From contig CAWAPQ010000012.1 in assembly GCA_963783965.1 (NCBI GenBank), forward strand, positions 1-64,000: 64,000 nt of DNA, given 5' to 3'. The notes beneath the pieces are model-generated. The model was not told the DNA's origin. It saw only the letters and a list, made by a program, of their open reading frames with translations, and did not search any database. Shown piece after piece: positions 41,792-50,892 of the stretch (positions are counted from its first letter, which is position 1; every line of letters begins with the position of its first letter). Both the position numbers and the translations under genes were made by a program. The stretch is from Bog-473 sp963783965. GTDB taxonomy: Bacteria; Actinomycetota; Acidimicrobiia; Acidimicrobiales; RAAP-2.

Positions 41792-42355
41792 ATGAAGGTG
41801 AATCACGCGTTTTGTGACATCAATATCTACGAACAATCTTCGCAAACGATCGTCCTCCAGTTGAACGGGGAGTTCGACCTCGTTCGCGAACCCGCGTTGC
41901 AGGGAGCGTTGGACGGCCTGTGCCAGGAGCCAGAACGATCACTGGCGGTCGACCTCGCCAAGACGCAGTTCATCGGGGTTGGGTGTCTCAGGCGCATCGT
42001 CCTCGCCGGGCGGGAATTCTCCTCAACGGAGTTTCGTTCACCGCCGCCCATCGTGGAGAAAATGCTCGAAATTCTTGGATTCATTGACGACACGGTCCGA
42101 ATTGATGGTGGAACGGCCCGCGTTTCGGTGGATGGAGCCTGCGCGGTGGTGCAGCAGAACGAATCGAAGCGGAACGCTTCCGAGAAGGAGTGGCCGGCGC
42201 CCCAGGCATCACGACGATGTCCAGAGGCATGGGGACCTTCGAACCTTCGATCGTCGGGACGGGGGGTTCGGGCATTTGGACCGCCACCGAATCGCTGCTC
42301 TGCTGACAAGGCTGCTTGCCTCGTTGGGATCGATGCCCAAGTTGCCACGGAATGA
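41792..42355 (+). CDS. STAS domain (anti-anti-sigma-like) protein
   Basis: A 187-residue protein. Residues about 8-110 form a STAS domain: QTIVLQLNGEFDLVREPALQ, LAVDLAKTQFIGVGCLRRIV, and SPPPIVEKMLEILGF. The usual phospho-acceptor Ser/Thr in the D-x-S/T-x-x-x-D/G-S-x-G loop is not well kept (TQFIGVGC), so phospho-control may be lost or altered. The last 75 residues are low-complexity and rich in Arg, Ser and Pro. The ATG at 41792 has GAGGGAAGA upstream; earlier in-frame starts exist at 41702 and 41738. Its stop overlaps the next gene (ATGA). Confidence 0.75.
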   Translation: MKVNHAFCDINIYEQSSQTIVLQLNGEFDLVREPALQGALDGLCQEPERSLAVDLAKTQFIGVGCLRRIVLAGREFSSTEFRSPPPIVEKMLEILGFIDDTVRIDGGTARVSVDGACAVVQQNESKRNASEKEWPAPQASRRCPEAWGPSNLRSSGRGVRAFGPPPNRCSADKAACLVGIDAQVATE

Positions 42356-43338
42356 CGACGGCTACTCTTCCAAGGCCGCGGGGACCAGTCAGTGACAGGC
42401 TGCTCGCGTCTCTTCGCCTGCCACCGCATCGATTCACCGCACCCGTTGCGTGCAGCAGCGACGCACTCCTTGATGAGGACCTCCAGCTCAGCCTGTACTG
42501 CTGTTATGAACTGCACTACCAAGGCCTGCCTGGTGTGAGCGACGATTGGGAGTGGGAGCCGAGTCTCCTCGAACTTCGTGGGTGCTTGGAGGGAGCTTTT
42601 GAAAAGCGGCTGCACTCAGCTCTTCCCGATTGCGACGCGATCTCTTCGGCTGAGGTTGCGCACGGATTGGAGGATCTGAGTCGCGGTGAGGGATTCTCCC
42701 TGTCGGCATGGCTCACTGAGCGCGGCAGTCGGTTTCACGCACGTGAGTACACCATCCATAGGTCTGGCTATCAGTTGAAGGAGGCGGATCCTCACACGTG
42801 GGGCATACCCCGTCTCAGGGGCCGCGCGAAGGCTGCGATGGTCTCGATCCAATCAGATGAATATGGCGACGGAGTGGCTGCTGAAATGCACTCCTCGCTG
42901 TTCGCTGAAGCCATGACGGCGCTGGGCCTCGACCCAACTTACGGCGCCTACCTTGATCGCTTGCCGGCTGTGACGCTCGCGACGACGAACCTCATCTCGA
43001 TGTTCGGTCTGCACCGCAGGCTCCGAGGCGCCCTCGTCGGACACCTCGCAAGTTTTGAGATGAATTCGGTGGGTCCGATGGGTCGCTACAGCTCGTGGCT
43101 CGACTCGCTCGGTGTGCCGCTCGACGGCCGAAAGTTCTATGACGTGCACGTTGAGGCCGACCAGGTGCACCAACACATCGCTCTCAATGACCTCGTTGGG
43201 GGTCTCTTGGAGGCAGAGCCCGAACAGGCCTCAGCCGTGATGTTCGGGGCGAGGTCCGTCGCCCTCGTCGAGTCGGCGTTCGCTGACCACGTCGTGTCTG
43301 CTTGGAAGAGCGATCGGAGTTCGCTGTTGTGTCCCTAG
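42352..43338 (+). CDS. Iron-containing redox enzyme family protein (haem-oxygenase-like)
   Basis: A 328-residue protein of the haem-oxygenase-like diiron group. Candidate metal-binding residues are visible in YCCYELHYQG (Glu, His), in the FHAREYTIHRSGYQLKEADP region, in DEYGDGVAAEMHSSLFAEAM, and late in FYDVHVEADQVHQHIAL (His/Glu/His). Relatives act on diverse small molecules by oxygen activation. The ATG at 42352 overlaps the STAS stop, and its own stop overlaps the methyltransferase start, so STAS, redox enzyme and methyltransferase form a translationally coupled trio. Confidence 0.8.
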   Translation: MTTATLPRPRGPVSDRLLASLRLPPHRFTAPVACSSDALLDEDLQLSLYCCYELHYQGLPGVSDDWEWEPSLLELRGCLEGAFEKRLHSALPDCDAISSAEVAHGLEDLSRGEGFSLSAWLTERGSRFHAREYTIHRSGYQLKEADPHTWGIPRLRGRAKAAMVSIQSDEYGDGVAAEMHSSLFAEAMTALGLDPTYGAYLDRLPAVTLATTNLISMFGLHRRLRGALVGHLASFEMNSVGPMGRYSSWLDSLGVPLDGRKFYDVHVEADQVHQHIALNDLVGGLLEAEPEQASAVMFGARSVALVESAFADHVVSAWKSDRSSLLCP

Positions 43339-44252
43339 ATGAACACTCCCACGATGCCGGGTCATACGGTGCCCGGTTGGCTGACCACTACGACGAGATT
43401 TATGGCGGGGTGTTTGACACCGACGGTGCGGTCGACTTCCTGACCGACCTGGCAGGTGGCGGACGGGTACTCGAATTCGGTGTCGGCACCGGACGAATCG
43501 CCATCCCTCTCGCGGCACGCGCCCTCCACGTGTGGGGCGTGGACGGCTCTGCTGGCATGCTCGAGCGACTGAGCGAAAAACCGGGCGGCGAAAGGGTCAA
43601 AACTATCTGTGGAGATTTCGCGAACGTCCGGGCCCGAGGGAAATTCGACCTCGTCGTGCTGCTGGTCAACACCATCTATGCGATGGGCAGCCAGGAGGAG
43701 CAGGTGGAATGCTTTGCCAATGCGGCAAGGCACCTAGCTCCCGGGGGACGGTTCGTGATCGAGGCGTGGGTTCCTGACCCGCCGCGTGGGGACAGTCTCG
43801 GCCTTCGGGCTCGACGGCTGGGTCGAGGTTTCGCCGGCTTGGTTCTCGAGGATCACGATGCCGTTCACCAGATCTTGGCCACGACCCAGATCGTCATATC
43901 CGAGACGGGCGAGACTCGGAGTTTCCCGGTTGTGCACCGCTATGCCTGGCCCGCCGAGCTCGACCTCATGGCGCGGCTCAACGGTTTGACTCTCGAAGAT
44001 CGTTGGGCCGATTGGCACTGTCGTCCGTTCGATTCCTCCAGCACGAACCACATCTCTGTTTGGCGAATCGACGAAACCGAGGTTGAGGAAACCCGCTTAG
44101 GCGGCCAGCATTCCTGCTGGATGAGAGTGGATCCGCGCTCGATGTCTGGCGGTTCGGATGCGGAGGAGGGCGAGCGGTTCTCGACGAGAAGGTCGCGCCC
44201 ACCGGCCCGTGTCACCCCCGAGTGTGGGTCCGACGCTCCCGCTGGACAGTGA
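43329..44252 (+). CDS. SAM-dependent class I methyltransferase
   Basis: A 307-residue methyltransferase. Motif I is VLEFGVGTGRIAIPLAARA (residues about 46-64), the acidic motif II is VWGVDGSAGMLERL, and a later motif is LAPGGRFVIEAW. The substrate-binding region is not diagnostic. The last 60 residues after VWRIDE are low-complexity. The GTG at 43329 lies inside the end of the redox-enzyme gene. Its function with a diiron-like enzyme suggests modification of a small metabolite. Confidence 0.85.
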   Translation: MSLDEHSHDAGSYGARLADHYDEIYGGVFDTDGAVDFLTDLAGGGRVLEFGVGTGRIAIPLAARALHVWGVDGSAGMLERLSEKPGGERVKTICGDFANVRARGKFDLVVLLVNTIYAMGSQEEQVECFANAARHLAPGGRFVIEAWVPDPPRGDSLGLRARRLGRGFAGLVLEDHDAVHQILATTQIVISETGETRSFPVVHRYAWPAELDLMARLNGLTLEDRWADWHCRPFDSSSTNHISVWRIDETEVEETRLGGQHSCWMRVDPRSMSGGSDAEEGERFSTRRSRPPARVTPECGSDAPAGQ

Positions 44253-44526
44253 CAAAATTGCCACAGCGGAGACCCGCTTTAGAGTGGGGACTTGACAGAA
44301 GTCCTGGTCAGAGCGGCAACATAGTCGAGGCGCTGGCGATCGTGGACTGCTCGCCGCCGTTCCTCGGGTCGACCAGACTGGCGTTCATGAGCAGCGACGG
44401 CCGTGGGAGAAAACATCGAAGCAGCGCTGGCCGCTTCAATGAGCCGCACGAACAGCCTGGTCGACCAGCGATCGTCGGGGACCGTGGTCGATCGGGCCGC
44501 TTATCGAGACTGGAGGGATTGGGGCC

Positions 44527-44942
44527 ATGACGGATTCCCGGGTCAGGGTGGCAGCGGATTTCTTCCAGGAAATTCTTTGGAGGCAATGTGTCAGCGGCTT
44601 GCGATCTCCTCGACCCTAACGTCGTGGACGTCGTGCCCGGGACACACGCTCCCTCAGGCACCTTTCAAGGGACTCAGGCTGTTTCGGCACACCTTTCGAC
44701 CTTTCTCCGACTCACGGAAGACCCAATTTGACGTCCTCAAATGGGAGGACTGGATGGCCGGGGTCGACAATGTCGCTGTGCTTGCCAAGATCCATCTGCA
44801 AAGAGAAGGCCAACAGCACGATTTCCGGGTTATTTTCCTCGTCTCGGTGACCGAGCACGACGGACTCCAACGGATTTCGCGGATTGAATCCTTTTACAGC
44901 GATCAAGCCGCATTTGATCGCTTCTTCTCAGTCGAGCCATAG
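44527..44942 (+). pseudogene. SnoaL-like gene with two +1 frameshifts
   Basis: Three successive frames together give one SnoaL/NTF2-like protein. The first is MTDSRVRVAADFFQE from 44527. The second, after an extra A near 44572, reads FFGGNVSAACDLLDPNVVDV and then STFLRLTEDP. The third, after another extra base near 44725, reads FDVLKWEDWMAGVDNVAVLA and runs to 44942. Both shifts are +1. Repaired, the protein has about 138 residues. It is a different family member from the P450-operon SnoaL protein. It is followed by the GH15 gene. Confidence 0.7.
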
Positions 44943-44978
44943 CCGCGCCCTGACAGGACTGAGTCCGGAGGAGGACCT

Positions 44979-46820
44979 GTGCCCTCAAAGATCGAGGACT
45001 ACGCGATCATCGGCGACACGAAAACCGTCGCCCTTGTCGACCTCACCGGATCCATCGACTGGTGGTGCGCGCCGCGCATCGATTCCGCCGCTGCCTTCGC
45101 CGCGCTGCTCGGGGACGCCGGCAACGGACGGTGGCAGATCGCTCCAAAGGGCGAGGTGACCAAGGTCACCCGCCATTACGAACCGGAGACCCTCATTCTC
45201 GAAACGATCTTCGAGACTGCGACGGGCTCGGTATCGGTGTCCGACTTCATGCCGCCGTACGATGGCCACTCGATGATCCACCGCATCGTCGAAGCCCGTG
45301 CTGGCGCCGTCGAGATGCAGATGGAGCTGATCGTGCGTTACGAGTATGGCGCAATCACTCCCTGGGCGACGGCGACCGGTGATGGCCTCGTCCTCGTCGC
45401 CGGTCGTGACGGCCTCCGCCTGCACAGCCCTGTCCGTCTGGTTGGAAAGGACAACACCACCGTTGCCTCCTTCACCGTGTCGGGCGACATCCGCCGCTCC
45501 TTTTCGCTCACCTGGTTCCCCTCCGAGATCCGTGCCCCGCTCCCTCTCGACAGCCTCGCCGCCCGCAACCACACGCGGCACTACTGGCACAACTGGGCCG
45601 GTCGCTGCACCTACAACGGCGGCTCGCGCGATTTGGTCGTCCGTTCGCTCATCACTTTGAAGGCCCTCACCTACCAGCCCACCGGGGCGGTCTGCGCGGC
45701 GGCGACGACCTCACTCCCCGAGACCATCGGGGGAAACCGCAACTGGGACTATCGCTACACCTGGCTCCGGGACTCGACGTTCACCCTGCACGCTCTGTTG
45801 ATCTCGGGATACACCGACGAAGCGGCGGCATGGGTGCGGTGGCTCCGCCGCGCCGTCGCAGGGACCCCCGGGGAGATGCAGATCATGTACGGCGTCGACG
45901 GAGAACGGATGCTCCCCGAGTTCGAACTCGACTTCCTCTCGGGATACGAGGAGTCAAGGCCCGTCCGTATCGGCAACAGAGCCGTGCTCCAGCTTCAGCT
46001 CGACGTCTACGGCGAGGTGTTGGACTCAGCCGTGACGTACTGGCACAGCGCCATCCCCAAAGAGGACAACGTCTCGCCTGGTCAGGTGATGGCGATCCTC
46101 GATCACCTCGAGAAAGTGTGGCGTGAGCCCGACAATGGGATTTGGGAGGTCCGCGGCCCGCCGCGGCACTTCACCCACTCGAAGGCAATGGCCTGGGTGG
46201 CCTTCGATCGCGCCGTCACGCTGGCCGAGGAAGACATCCTGCCGCAGGGACCGATGGACCATTGGCGGCAACTGCGTGACGAAATCCACGCGGAGGTCTG
46301 TGACAAGGCCTTCGACCCTGGGCTCAACTCGTTCACCCAGTACTACGGCTCGAAGCTGCTCGACGCGAGCCTGCTCATGCTCGCAACTGTCGGCTTCCTG
46401 CCGCCCGAAGACTCGCGCATCGTGGGAACCGTCGAGGCGATTCAGAAAGGGCTCGTCACCGACGGGTTCGTCCGTCGATACCAAACCGACACCGACGAGG
46501 ACGTCGACGGACTGCAAGGAACGGAAGGTGCCTTCTTGATGACGAGCTTCTGGCTCGCCGACAACCTCGCTCTGCTCGGACGCCACGACGAGGCGAAGGA
46601 GATGTTCGAGCGGCTCTGTGGGCTTTGCAACGACGTCGGCCTCCTCTCCGAGGAGTACGACCCGAAGGCCGATCGGCTGCTCGGAAACTTCCCGCAGGCC
46701 TTCTCTCATGTGGCCCTGATCAACACCGCCGCCAACCTCTCGATGGCCGAGCACGGACCCGCGATGATGCGTAGTCGCCGTCACCGCCGCTCCCCGCGTC
46801 GGAACTCTCCAGCAGGATGA
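44979..46820 (+). CDS. Glycoside hydrolase family 15 protein (glucoamylase/trehalase-like)
   Basis: A 613-residue GH15 enzyme with an N-terminal beta-sandwich and a C-terminal (alpha/alpha)6 barrel. Marks of the actinobacterial trehalase-like group are IEDYAIIGDTKTVALVDLTG, GSIDWWCAPRID, GNRNWDYRYTWLRDSTFTLH, GIWEVRGPPRHFTHSKAM, and QGTEGAFLMTSFWLADNLAL, where a catalytic Glu lies. It removes glucose from an alpha-linked substrate, possibly trehalose. The start is GTG at 44979 with GGAGGAGG upstream. A second GH15 enzyme of the same type is encoded at 61241 on the other strand. Confidence 0.9.
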   Translation: MPSKIEDYAIIGDTKTVALVDLTGSIDWWCAPRIDSAAAFAALLGDAGNGRWQIAPKGEVTKVTRHYEPETLILETIFETATGSVSVSDFMPPYDGHSMIHRIVEARAGAVEMQMELIVRYEYGAITPWATATGDGLVLVAGRDGLRLHSPVRLVGKDNTTVASFTVSGDIRRSFSLTWFPSEIRAPLPLDSLAARNHTRHYWHNWAGRCTYNGGSRDLVVRSLITLKALTYQPTGAVCAAATTSLPETIGGNRNWDYRYTWLRDSTFTLHALLISGYTDEAAAWVRWLRRAVAGTPGEMQIMYGVDGERMLPEFELDFLSGYEESRPVRIGNRAVLQLQLDVYGEVLDSAVTYWHSAIPKEDNVSPGQVMAILDHLEKVWREPDNGIWEVRGPPRHFTHSKAMAWVAFDRAVTLAEEDILPQGPMDHWRQLRDEIHAEVCDKAFDPGLNSFTQYYGSKLLDASLLMLATVGFLPPEDSRIVGTVEAIQKGLVTDGFVRRYQTDTDEDVDGLQGTEGAFLMTSFWLADNLALLGRHDEAKEMFERLCGLCNDVGLLSEEYDPKADRLLGNFPQAFSHVALINTAANLSMAEHGPAMMRSRRHRRSPRRNSPAG

Positions 46821-46930
46821 TCGCCTACGCGCCGCCGCCGTCGGGGCGTATGCGTCTTTGGAGCCCACCTTCACACGGTTCCGGCAGGTCTTTGGGTCAG
46901 TCGTTGTAGTCGAGCGAGACTCAATTGCTT

Positions 46931-47842
46931 CTAAGCGGCAGGCCAGTGCGGTTCGGAGGGGGGTGTTTTCCAACCACAGGTCGAGGCAAGGTCGATGAGA
47001 GCCTGGGTCGCGCGAGCAACCATCGGCCGAGTGTCATCCGCGCGGTGCAGAAGTGTCCAGCGCCAAAGGGGCACCGGAGGCCTCACGGGCCGACGGGTCA
47101 AGGTCGGCGGCATTGGCGCCTGGTGGCGTTTCGGAGTCTCGAGCACCGGTCGCCGGAGGCGGGTGACATGGTCGAAGAACGCCGGCCCAGCGATTCCGCC
47201 GTCTTCGATGTTGACCACTGACGCCCGGTTTGCTTTCGCAAAGGCAGATGCGTAGCGGTTCCACGACCACCACGACGCTTCGTCAACATCGATGAGCACG
47301 GCGATCTCTGCCGCTGGTAGTGACTCGTGACGAGTCGCGGGATGTGCGCGTGGAATAACGGCTTCCAGGTTCTCGTACCACAGGAGATGTGCCGACAAGT
47401 CGAGCCTTTGGATGTCGGCATCCTCGATCCAGGCGATGGCGAGGTCGAGACTGCCCTCGGCCACTCTCTCAGCTTGCGTGTGCGAAGGCAGCACCCATTC
47501 GTCGATGCGGATCCGAGGATCCGGAATTGCCGTCACCTCCGGGGGGAGCCAGCTGACGTAACCCAGCCTGAGGGGCAACTCACCTGCTCCCCTGCGGGCC
47601 CGATCGAAAGCCCGCTCCGCGGCGTCCAGCACCTCGCGAGCATCGGTCAGGAACTGAGATCCGGCGGGCGTCAGCTCTACGTGGCGACGGTCGCGGATCA
47701 GGAGCTGGGTCCCTAGCTCTCGCTCGAGATTGCTGATCTGACTGGAGAGCGAAGGTCCGGCAAGGTGTAGTCGCGCCGCCGCCCGACCGAAATGGAGCTC
47801 CTCCGCAACCGCCACGAAGTAGCTGAGTTGCCGGAGTTCCAC
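46931..47842 (-). CDS. LysR family transcriptional regulator
   Basis: A 303-residue LysR regulator. The N-terminal winged helix is VELRQLSYFVAVAEELHFGR with RLHLAGPSLSSQISNLEREL. The effector domain is rather short, and its last 60 residues are rich in Pro and Arg. The GTG at 47842 is chosen because it gives the canonical LysR start; the open frame continues upstream without similarity. It is divergent from the VOC gene at 48079 and is the likely activator of the five-gene operon there. Confidence 0.88.
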   Translation of the reverse strand: MELRQLSYFVAVAEELHFGRAAARLHLAGPSLSSQISNLERELGTQLLIRDRRHVELTPAGSQFLTDAREVLDAAERAFDRARRGAGELPLRLGYVSWLPPEVTAIPDPRIRIDEWVLPSHTQAERVAEGSLDLAIAWIEDADIQRLDLSAHLLWYENLEAVIPRAHPATRHESLPAAEIAVLIDVDEASWWSWNRYASAFAKANRASVVNIEDGGIAGPAFFDHVTRLRRPVLETPKRHQAPMPPTLTRRPVRPPVPLWRWTLLHRADDTRPMVARATQALIDLASTCGWKTPPSEPHWPAA

Positions 47843-48078
47843 GCGTCGAAGCCTACCGCCGCAATGATTGCTGCCGCCTCTCACACTTGGTGATAGGCGG
47901 GGCCTATCTCTCTTAGCTGATAAGTCGTGGACTCGCGGCGAAGACAAGCGTTAACTGCATATGGGTGATCTTCTGCTCTCGCAGCGGAGAGGTTGAAGGC
48001 TGAACCTCCGAGGACTCGTGATTTACCCGCCGACGCAATGTGTCGGACACCTACGAAACCAAGAAAGCGTGAGAGACC

Positions 48079-48726
48079 ATGAGCGCAAGCGAAGTAGCCA
48101 GCGTCACGATCAAGCTCGAGAACCACATCGTCCCGGTGACTGACGTCGACCTGGCCAAGAGCTTCTACCAGCAACTGGGTTGGCGGCTCGACGACGACGT
48201 TGCGCCGATGGACGGGCTCCGCTTTGTCCAGTTCACGCCCCCGGGCTCGCCGGCTTCGATCACGTTCGGCCTGGGGCTCCCGACGGGGTCCCCAGGTGGG
48301 ATTCAGGCCACGCTCGTCGTCTCCGACATCGAGAAGGCCCATGACGAACTCCTCAAGCTCGGCATCGACGTCAGCGACGTGTGGCACGGCCCGCCGTTCC
48401 CCGTCGAGGCGCGCCAGCCCGGCCCGGACCCCGAGCGCGCCAGCTACGGATCCTTCTGCTCATTCACCGATCCCGATGTGAATCTGTGGCTTGTCCAAGA
48501 GGTCACCACGCGGCTCCCGGGCCGGGTCGAGGCCTCCGAAACGGCATTCGCGTCCGCGGATGATCTCGAGAACGCACTCTGGCGCGCCGAAGCGGCTCAC
48601 GTCGAGCACCAGAAGAGCACGGGTCGCTCGCACCTGTTCCATCGGTCAAGCGAAGACGACACCTGGCCCGCCTGGTATGCCGCCTACATGGTGGCGGAGC
48701 AAGCCGGGAGCGATCTGCCTGCCTAG
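48079..48726 (+). CDS. VOC family (glyoxalase-like) protein
   Basis: A 215-residue protein whose first 145 residues form a vicinal-oxygen-chelate fold: LENHIVPVTDVDLAKSFYQQ, ASITFGLGLPTG, ATLVVSDIEKAHDELLKLGI, and CSFTDPDVNLWLVQEV. The metal-ligand positions His and Glu are partly kept. The C-terminal 60 residues are extra and acidic, ending in an alpha-helical WPAWYAAYMVAEQAG segment. It is the first gene of the operon divergent from LysR; the family handles reactive aldehydes or aromatic cleavage. Confidence 0.87.
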   Translation: MSASEVASVTIKLENHIVPVTDVDLAKSFYQQLGWRLDDDVAPMDGLRFVQFTPPGSPASITFGLGLPTGSPGGIQATLVVSDIEKAHDELLKLGIDVSDVWHGPPFPVEARQPGPDPERASYGSFCSFTDPDVNLWLVQEVTTRLPGRVEASETAFASADDLENALWRAEAAHVEHQKSTGRSHLFHRSSEDDTWPAWYAAYMVAEQAGSDLPA

Positions 48727-48827
48727 CTGACCTCGCGCTCACCCCTGGCCGTCGCCGGCCCGGCGGCCAGGGTGGGCGCATTCTCATAATCGAGCCCGCT
48801 CCGCGAGGCACAAAACAAGGAGAGCCA

Positions 48828-49658
48828 ATGCCGTATGTCTTCGCCGGCACGGAAAATGACGAGCCGATAGAGATCTATTACGAGAACCACGGGAGCGGCG
48901 ACCCGGTCGTTCTGATCCATGGGTACCCGCTCAATGGCAACTCGTGGGAACGACAGGAGCGAGAGCTCCTCGCCCACGGCCATCAAGTGATCACCTACGA
49001 CCGGCGCGGTTTCGGCCGCTCGAGCAAACCCACGGTCGGGTATGACTACGACACGTTTGCGAGCGATCTGAAGGCGGTAATTGAGCACCTTGATGTGCAC
49101 GATGTAGCCCTGGTCGGTTTCTCGATGGGCAGCGGGGAGGTCGTTCGTTACCTCGGTACCTATGGCTCGGACCGTGTTCGGAAGGCTGCTCTCCTCGGCA
49201 CGATTCCACCCTTCGTGCTCAAGACCGACGACAATCCCGAAGGCGTCGATGGCAAGATCTTCGCTGACATCAAGGCGGCGATCGTCAGCGACCGCTATGC
49301 CTTTTTCGAGGGATTCCTCAACAACTTCTACAACGTCGATGTCCTCGGTGATACCCGGATCAGTGACCGGGCCTGGCAGGCGAGCTTCAACGTGGCTGCC
49401 GGGAGTTCGCCCTTCGCCAGCCATGCGTGCGTCGACACGTGGCTGACTGACTTCCGCGCCGACCTGCCGAAGATCGACGTTCCCGTGCTTGTCATGCACG
49501 GCACGGAGGATCGCATCCTTCCCTTCGAGTCGACCGCAGCCCGGCTTCCGGCGCTGATCGCCGATTGCACACTCGTCCCGGTCGAAGGCGGCCCCCACAA
49601 TATTGCATGGACGTTTTCCGAGCAGGTTAACGAAGCACTTCTGTCCTTCCTCGACTGA
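48828..49658 (+). CDS. Alpha/beta hydrolase (non-haem haloperoxidase-like)
   Basis: A 276-residue alpha/beta hydrolase. The oxyanion HGYP is at residues 31-34, the nucleophile is Ser99 in GFSMGSGEV, Asp228 in HGTEDRI and His257 in GGPHNIAW complete the triad. The SMG nucleophile elbow and the TYDRRGFGRSSKP segment are typical of cofactor-free haloperoxidase/perhydrolase members. AAGGAG precedes the ATG. It is the second gene of the LysR-linked operon. Confidence 0.9.
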   Translation: MPYVFAGTENDEPIEIYYENHGSGDPVVLIHGYPLNGNSWERQERELLAHGHQVITYDRRGFGRSSKPTVGYDYDTFASDLKAVIEHLDVHDVALVGFSMGSGEVVRYLGTYGSDRVRKAALLGTIPPFVLKTDDNPEGVDGKIFADIKAAIVSDRYAFFEGFLNNFYNVDVLGDTRISDRAWQASFNVAAGSSPFASHACVDTWLTDFRADLPKIDVPVLVMHGTEDRILPFESTAARLPALIADCTLVPVEGGPHNIAWTFSEQVNEALLSFLD

Positions 49659-49887
49659 AGCGCCTCCTTTCGGACCTCCAGCAAGGTCACCCAGCACCGA
49701 CGTTTCCCAATGGATACGTCACCGCTCCCGTCCAGCAGTCTCGTTTTCGAGTCTCCCGGTGGAGACAACGTTTCCAATCACCCGCCGCCACTTGTCTATC
49801 CTCCGAGTCCCTGCTATCGAAGACGATCTTCGAATACTTCCCGGTAACGTCGAAAGGGACGATGCGGCAGATGAACGGAGGGCTGAG

Positions 49888-50820
49888 ATGACGGGAGCAA
49901 GCTCACGCGCGGTGAGATTCGACCGCTACGGGGATCGGAGTGTCCTGTACGTCACGGAGGTCCCTATGCCATCACCGGAGCGAGGTGAGGTGGTGGTGGA
50001 GGTCAAGGCGGCAGGCATCAATCCGGGCGAGGCGAACATCCGATCGGGTGCGCTCCGTGACCGTTTTCCGGCGACGTTTCCCTCCGGCGAGGGCAGCGAC
50101 CTCGCCGGGATCGTGTTTGCCGTCGGCGATGGCGTTGCCGAATTCGCAGTAGGCGATGCCGTATTGGGGTTCTCCTTTCGGCGCTCCAGCCACGCCACCC
50201 ACGTCTCGGTCCCGATCTCCCAGCTGATCCACAAACCTCCGGAGCTCAGTTGGGAGGTCGCTGGGTCTCTCTACGTCGTCGGATGCACCGCCTTTGCGGC
50301 CGTACGTGCCGTCGATGCCAGAGCGGGGGAGACGGTTGCTGTCGCGGCGGCGGCGGGCGGAGTCGGGACAGTGGTGGTCCAGTTGTTGACGCTGCGTGGT
50401 TCGCGCGTCCTCGGCATCGCTTCCGAGGCGAATGCTGACTGGCTCCGGTCTCACGGTGCCGTCCCCGTGCCCTATGGCGACGGGCTCGCTCAGCGTCTGC
50501 GTGACGCGGCGGGCAAGAGCATCGATGCGTTCATCGATCTGTTTGGGCCCGAATACGTCGAACTGGCGGTCGATCTGGACATTCCGCGCGACCGTATCGA
50601 GACGATCACATCGTTCGCGAAGGCTCAGGAGCTGGGCGTCAAGGCCGAGGGCAGCGCGACCGCCTCCACCCCCGAGGTCCTTACCGAGATGGCCAACCTC
50701 GTGGCTTCTGGGGAGATCGAGATTCCGATCGCCGCGACGTATCCCCTCGATCGAGTGGCCGATGCCTTTGCGGAGTTGGAACACCGCCACACCCGGGGGA
50801 AGATCGTTCTTATCCCTTGA
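49888..50820 (+). CDS. NADP-dependent zinc-free alcohol dehydrogenase/quinone oxidoreductase
   Basis: A 310-residue MDR-superfamily reductase with a GroES-like N-terminus (KAAGINPGEANIRSG, G-S-D-L-A-G-I-V) and a Rossmann domain with AAAAGGVGTVVVQL. The catalytic and structural zinc ligands are absent, as in quinone oxidoreductases. The ATG at 49888 has GGAGGG upstream; the open frame before it has no similarity. It is the third gene of the operon; likely substrates are quinones or enones. Confidence 0.9.
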   Translation: MTGASSRAVRFDRYGDRSVLYVTEVPMPSPERGEVVVEVKAAGINPGEANIRSGALRDRFPATFPSGEGSDLAGIVFAVGDGVAEFAVGDAVLGFSFRRSSHATHVSVPISQLIHKPPELSWEVAGSLYVVGCTAFAAVRAVDARAGETVAVAAAAGGVGTVVVQLLTLRGSRVLGIASEANADWLRSHGAVPVPYGDGLAQRLRDAAGKSIDAFIDLFGPEYVELAVDLDIPRDRIETITSFAKAQELGVKAEGSATASTPEVLTEMANLVASGEIEIPIAATYPLDRVADAFAELEHRHTRGKIVLIP

Positions 50821-50892
50821 TAGCGCCGCGGGAGCGTGCTCAGCTGGTGTGGGGCCCATAGCCCGGTGGGCCGACGTCGAGAGGAGTAAGCG

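Noticed and set aside
44292..44297. TTGACA as the -35 box of the SnoaL-like gene
   Set aside because: No -10-like hexamer occurs at 16-18 bases; the nearest (CATAGT) is about 22 bases away.
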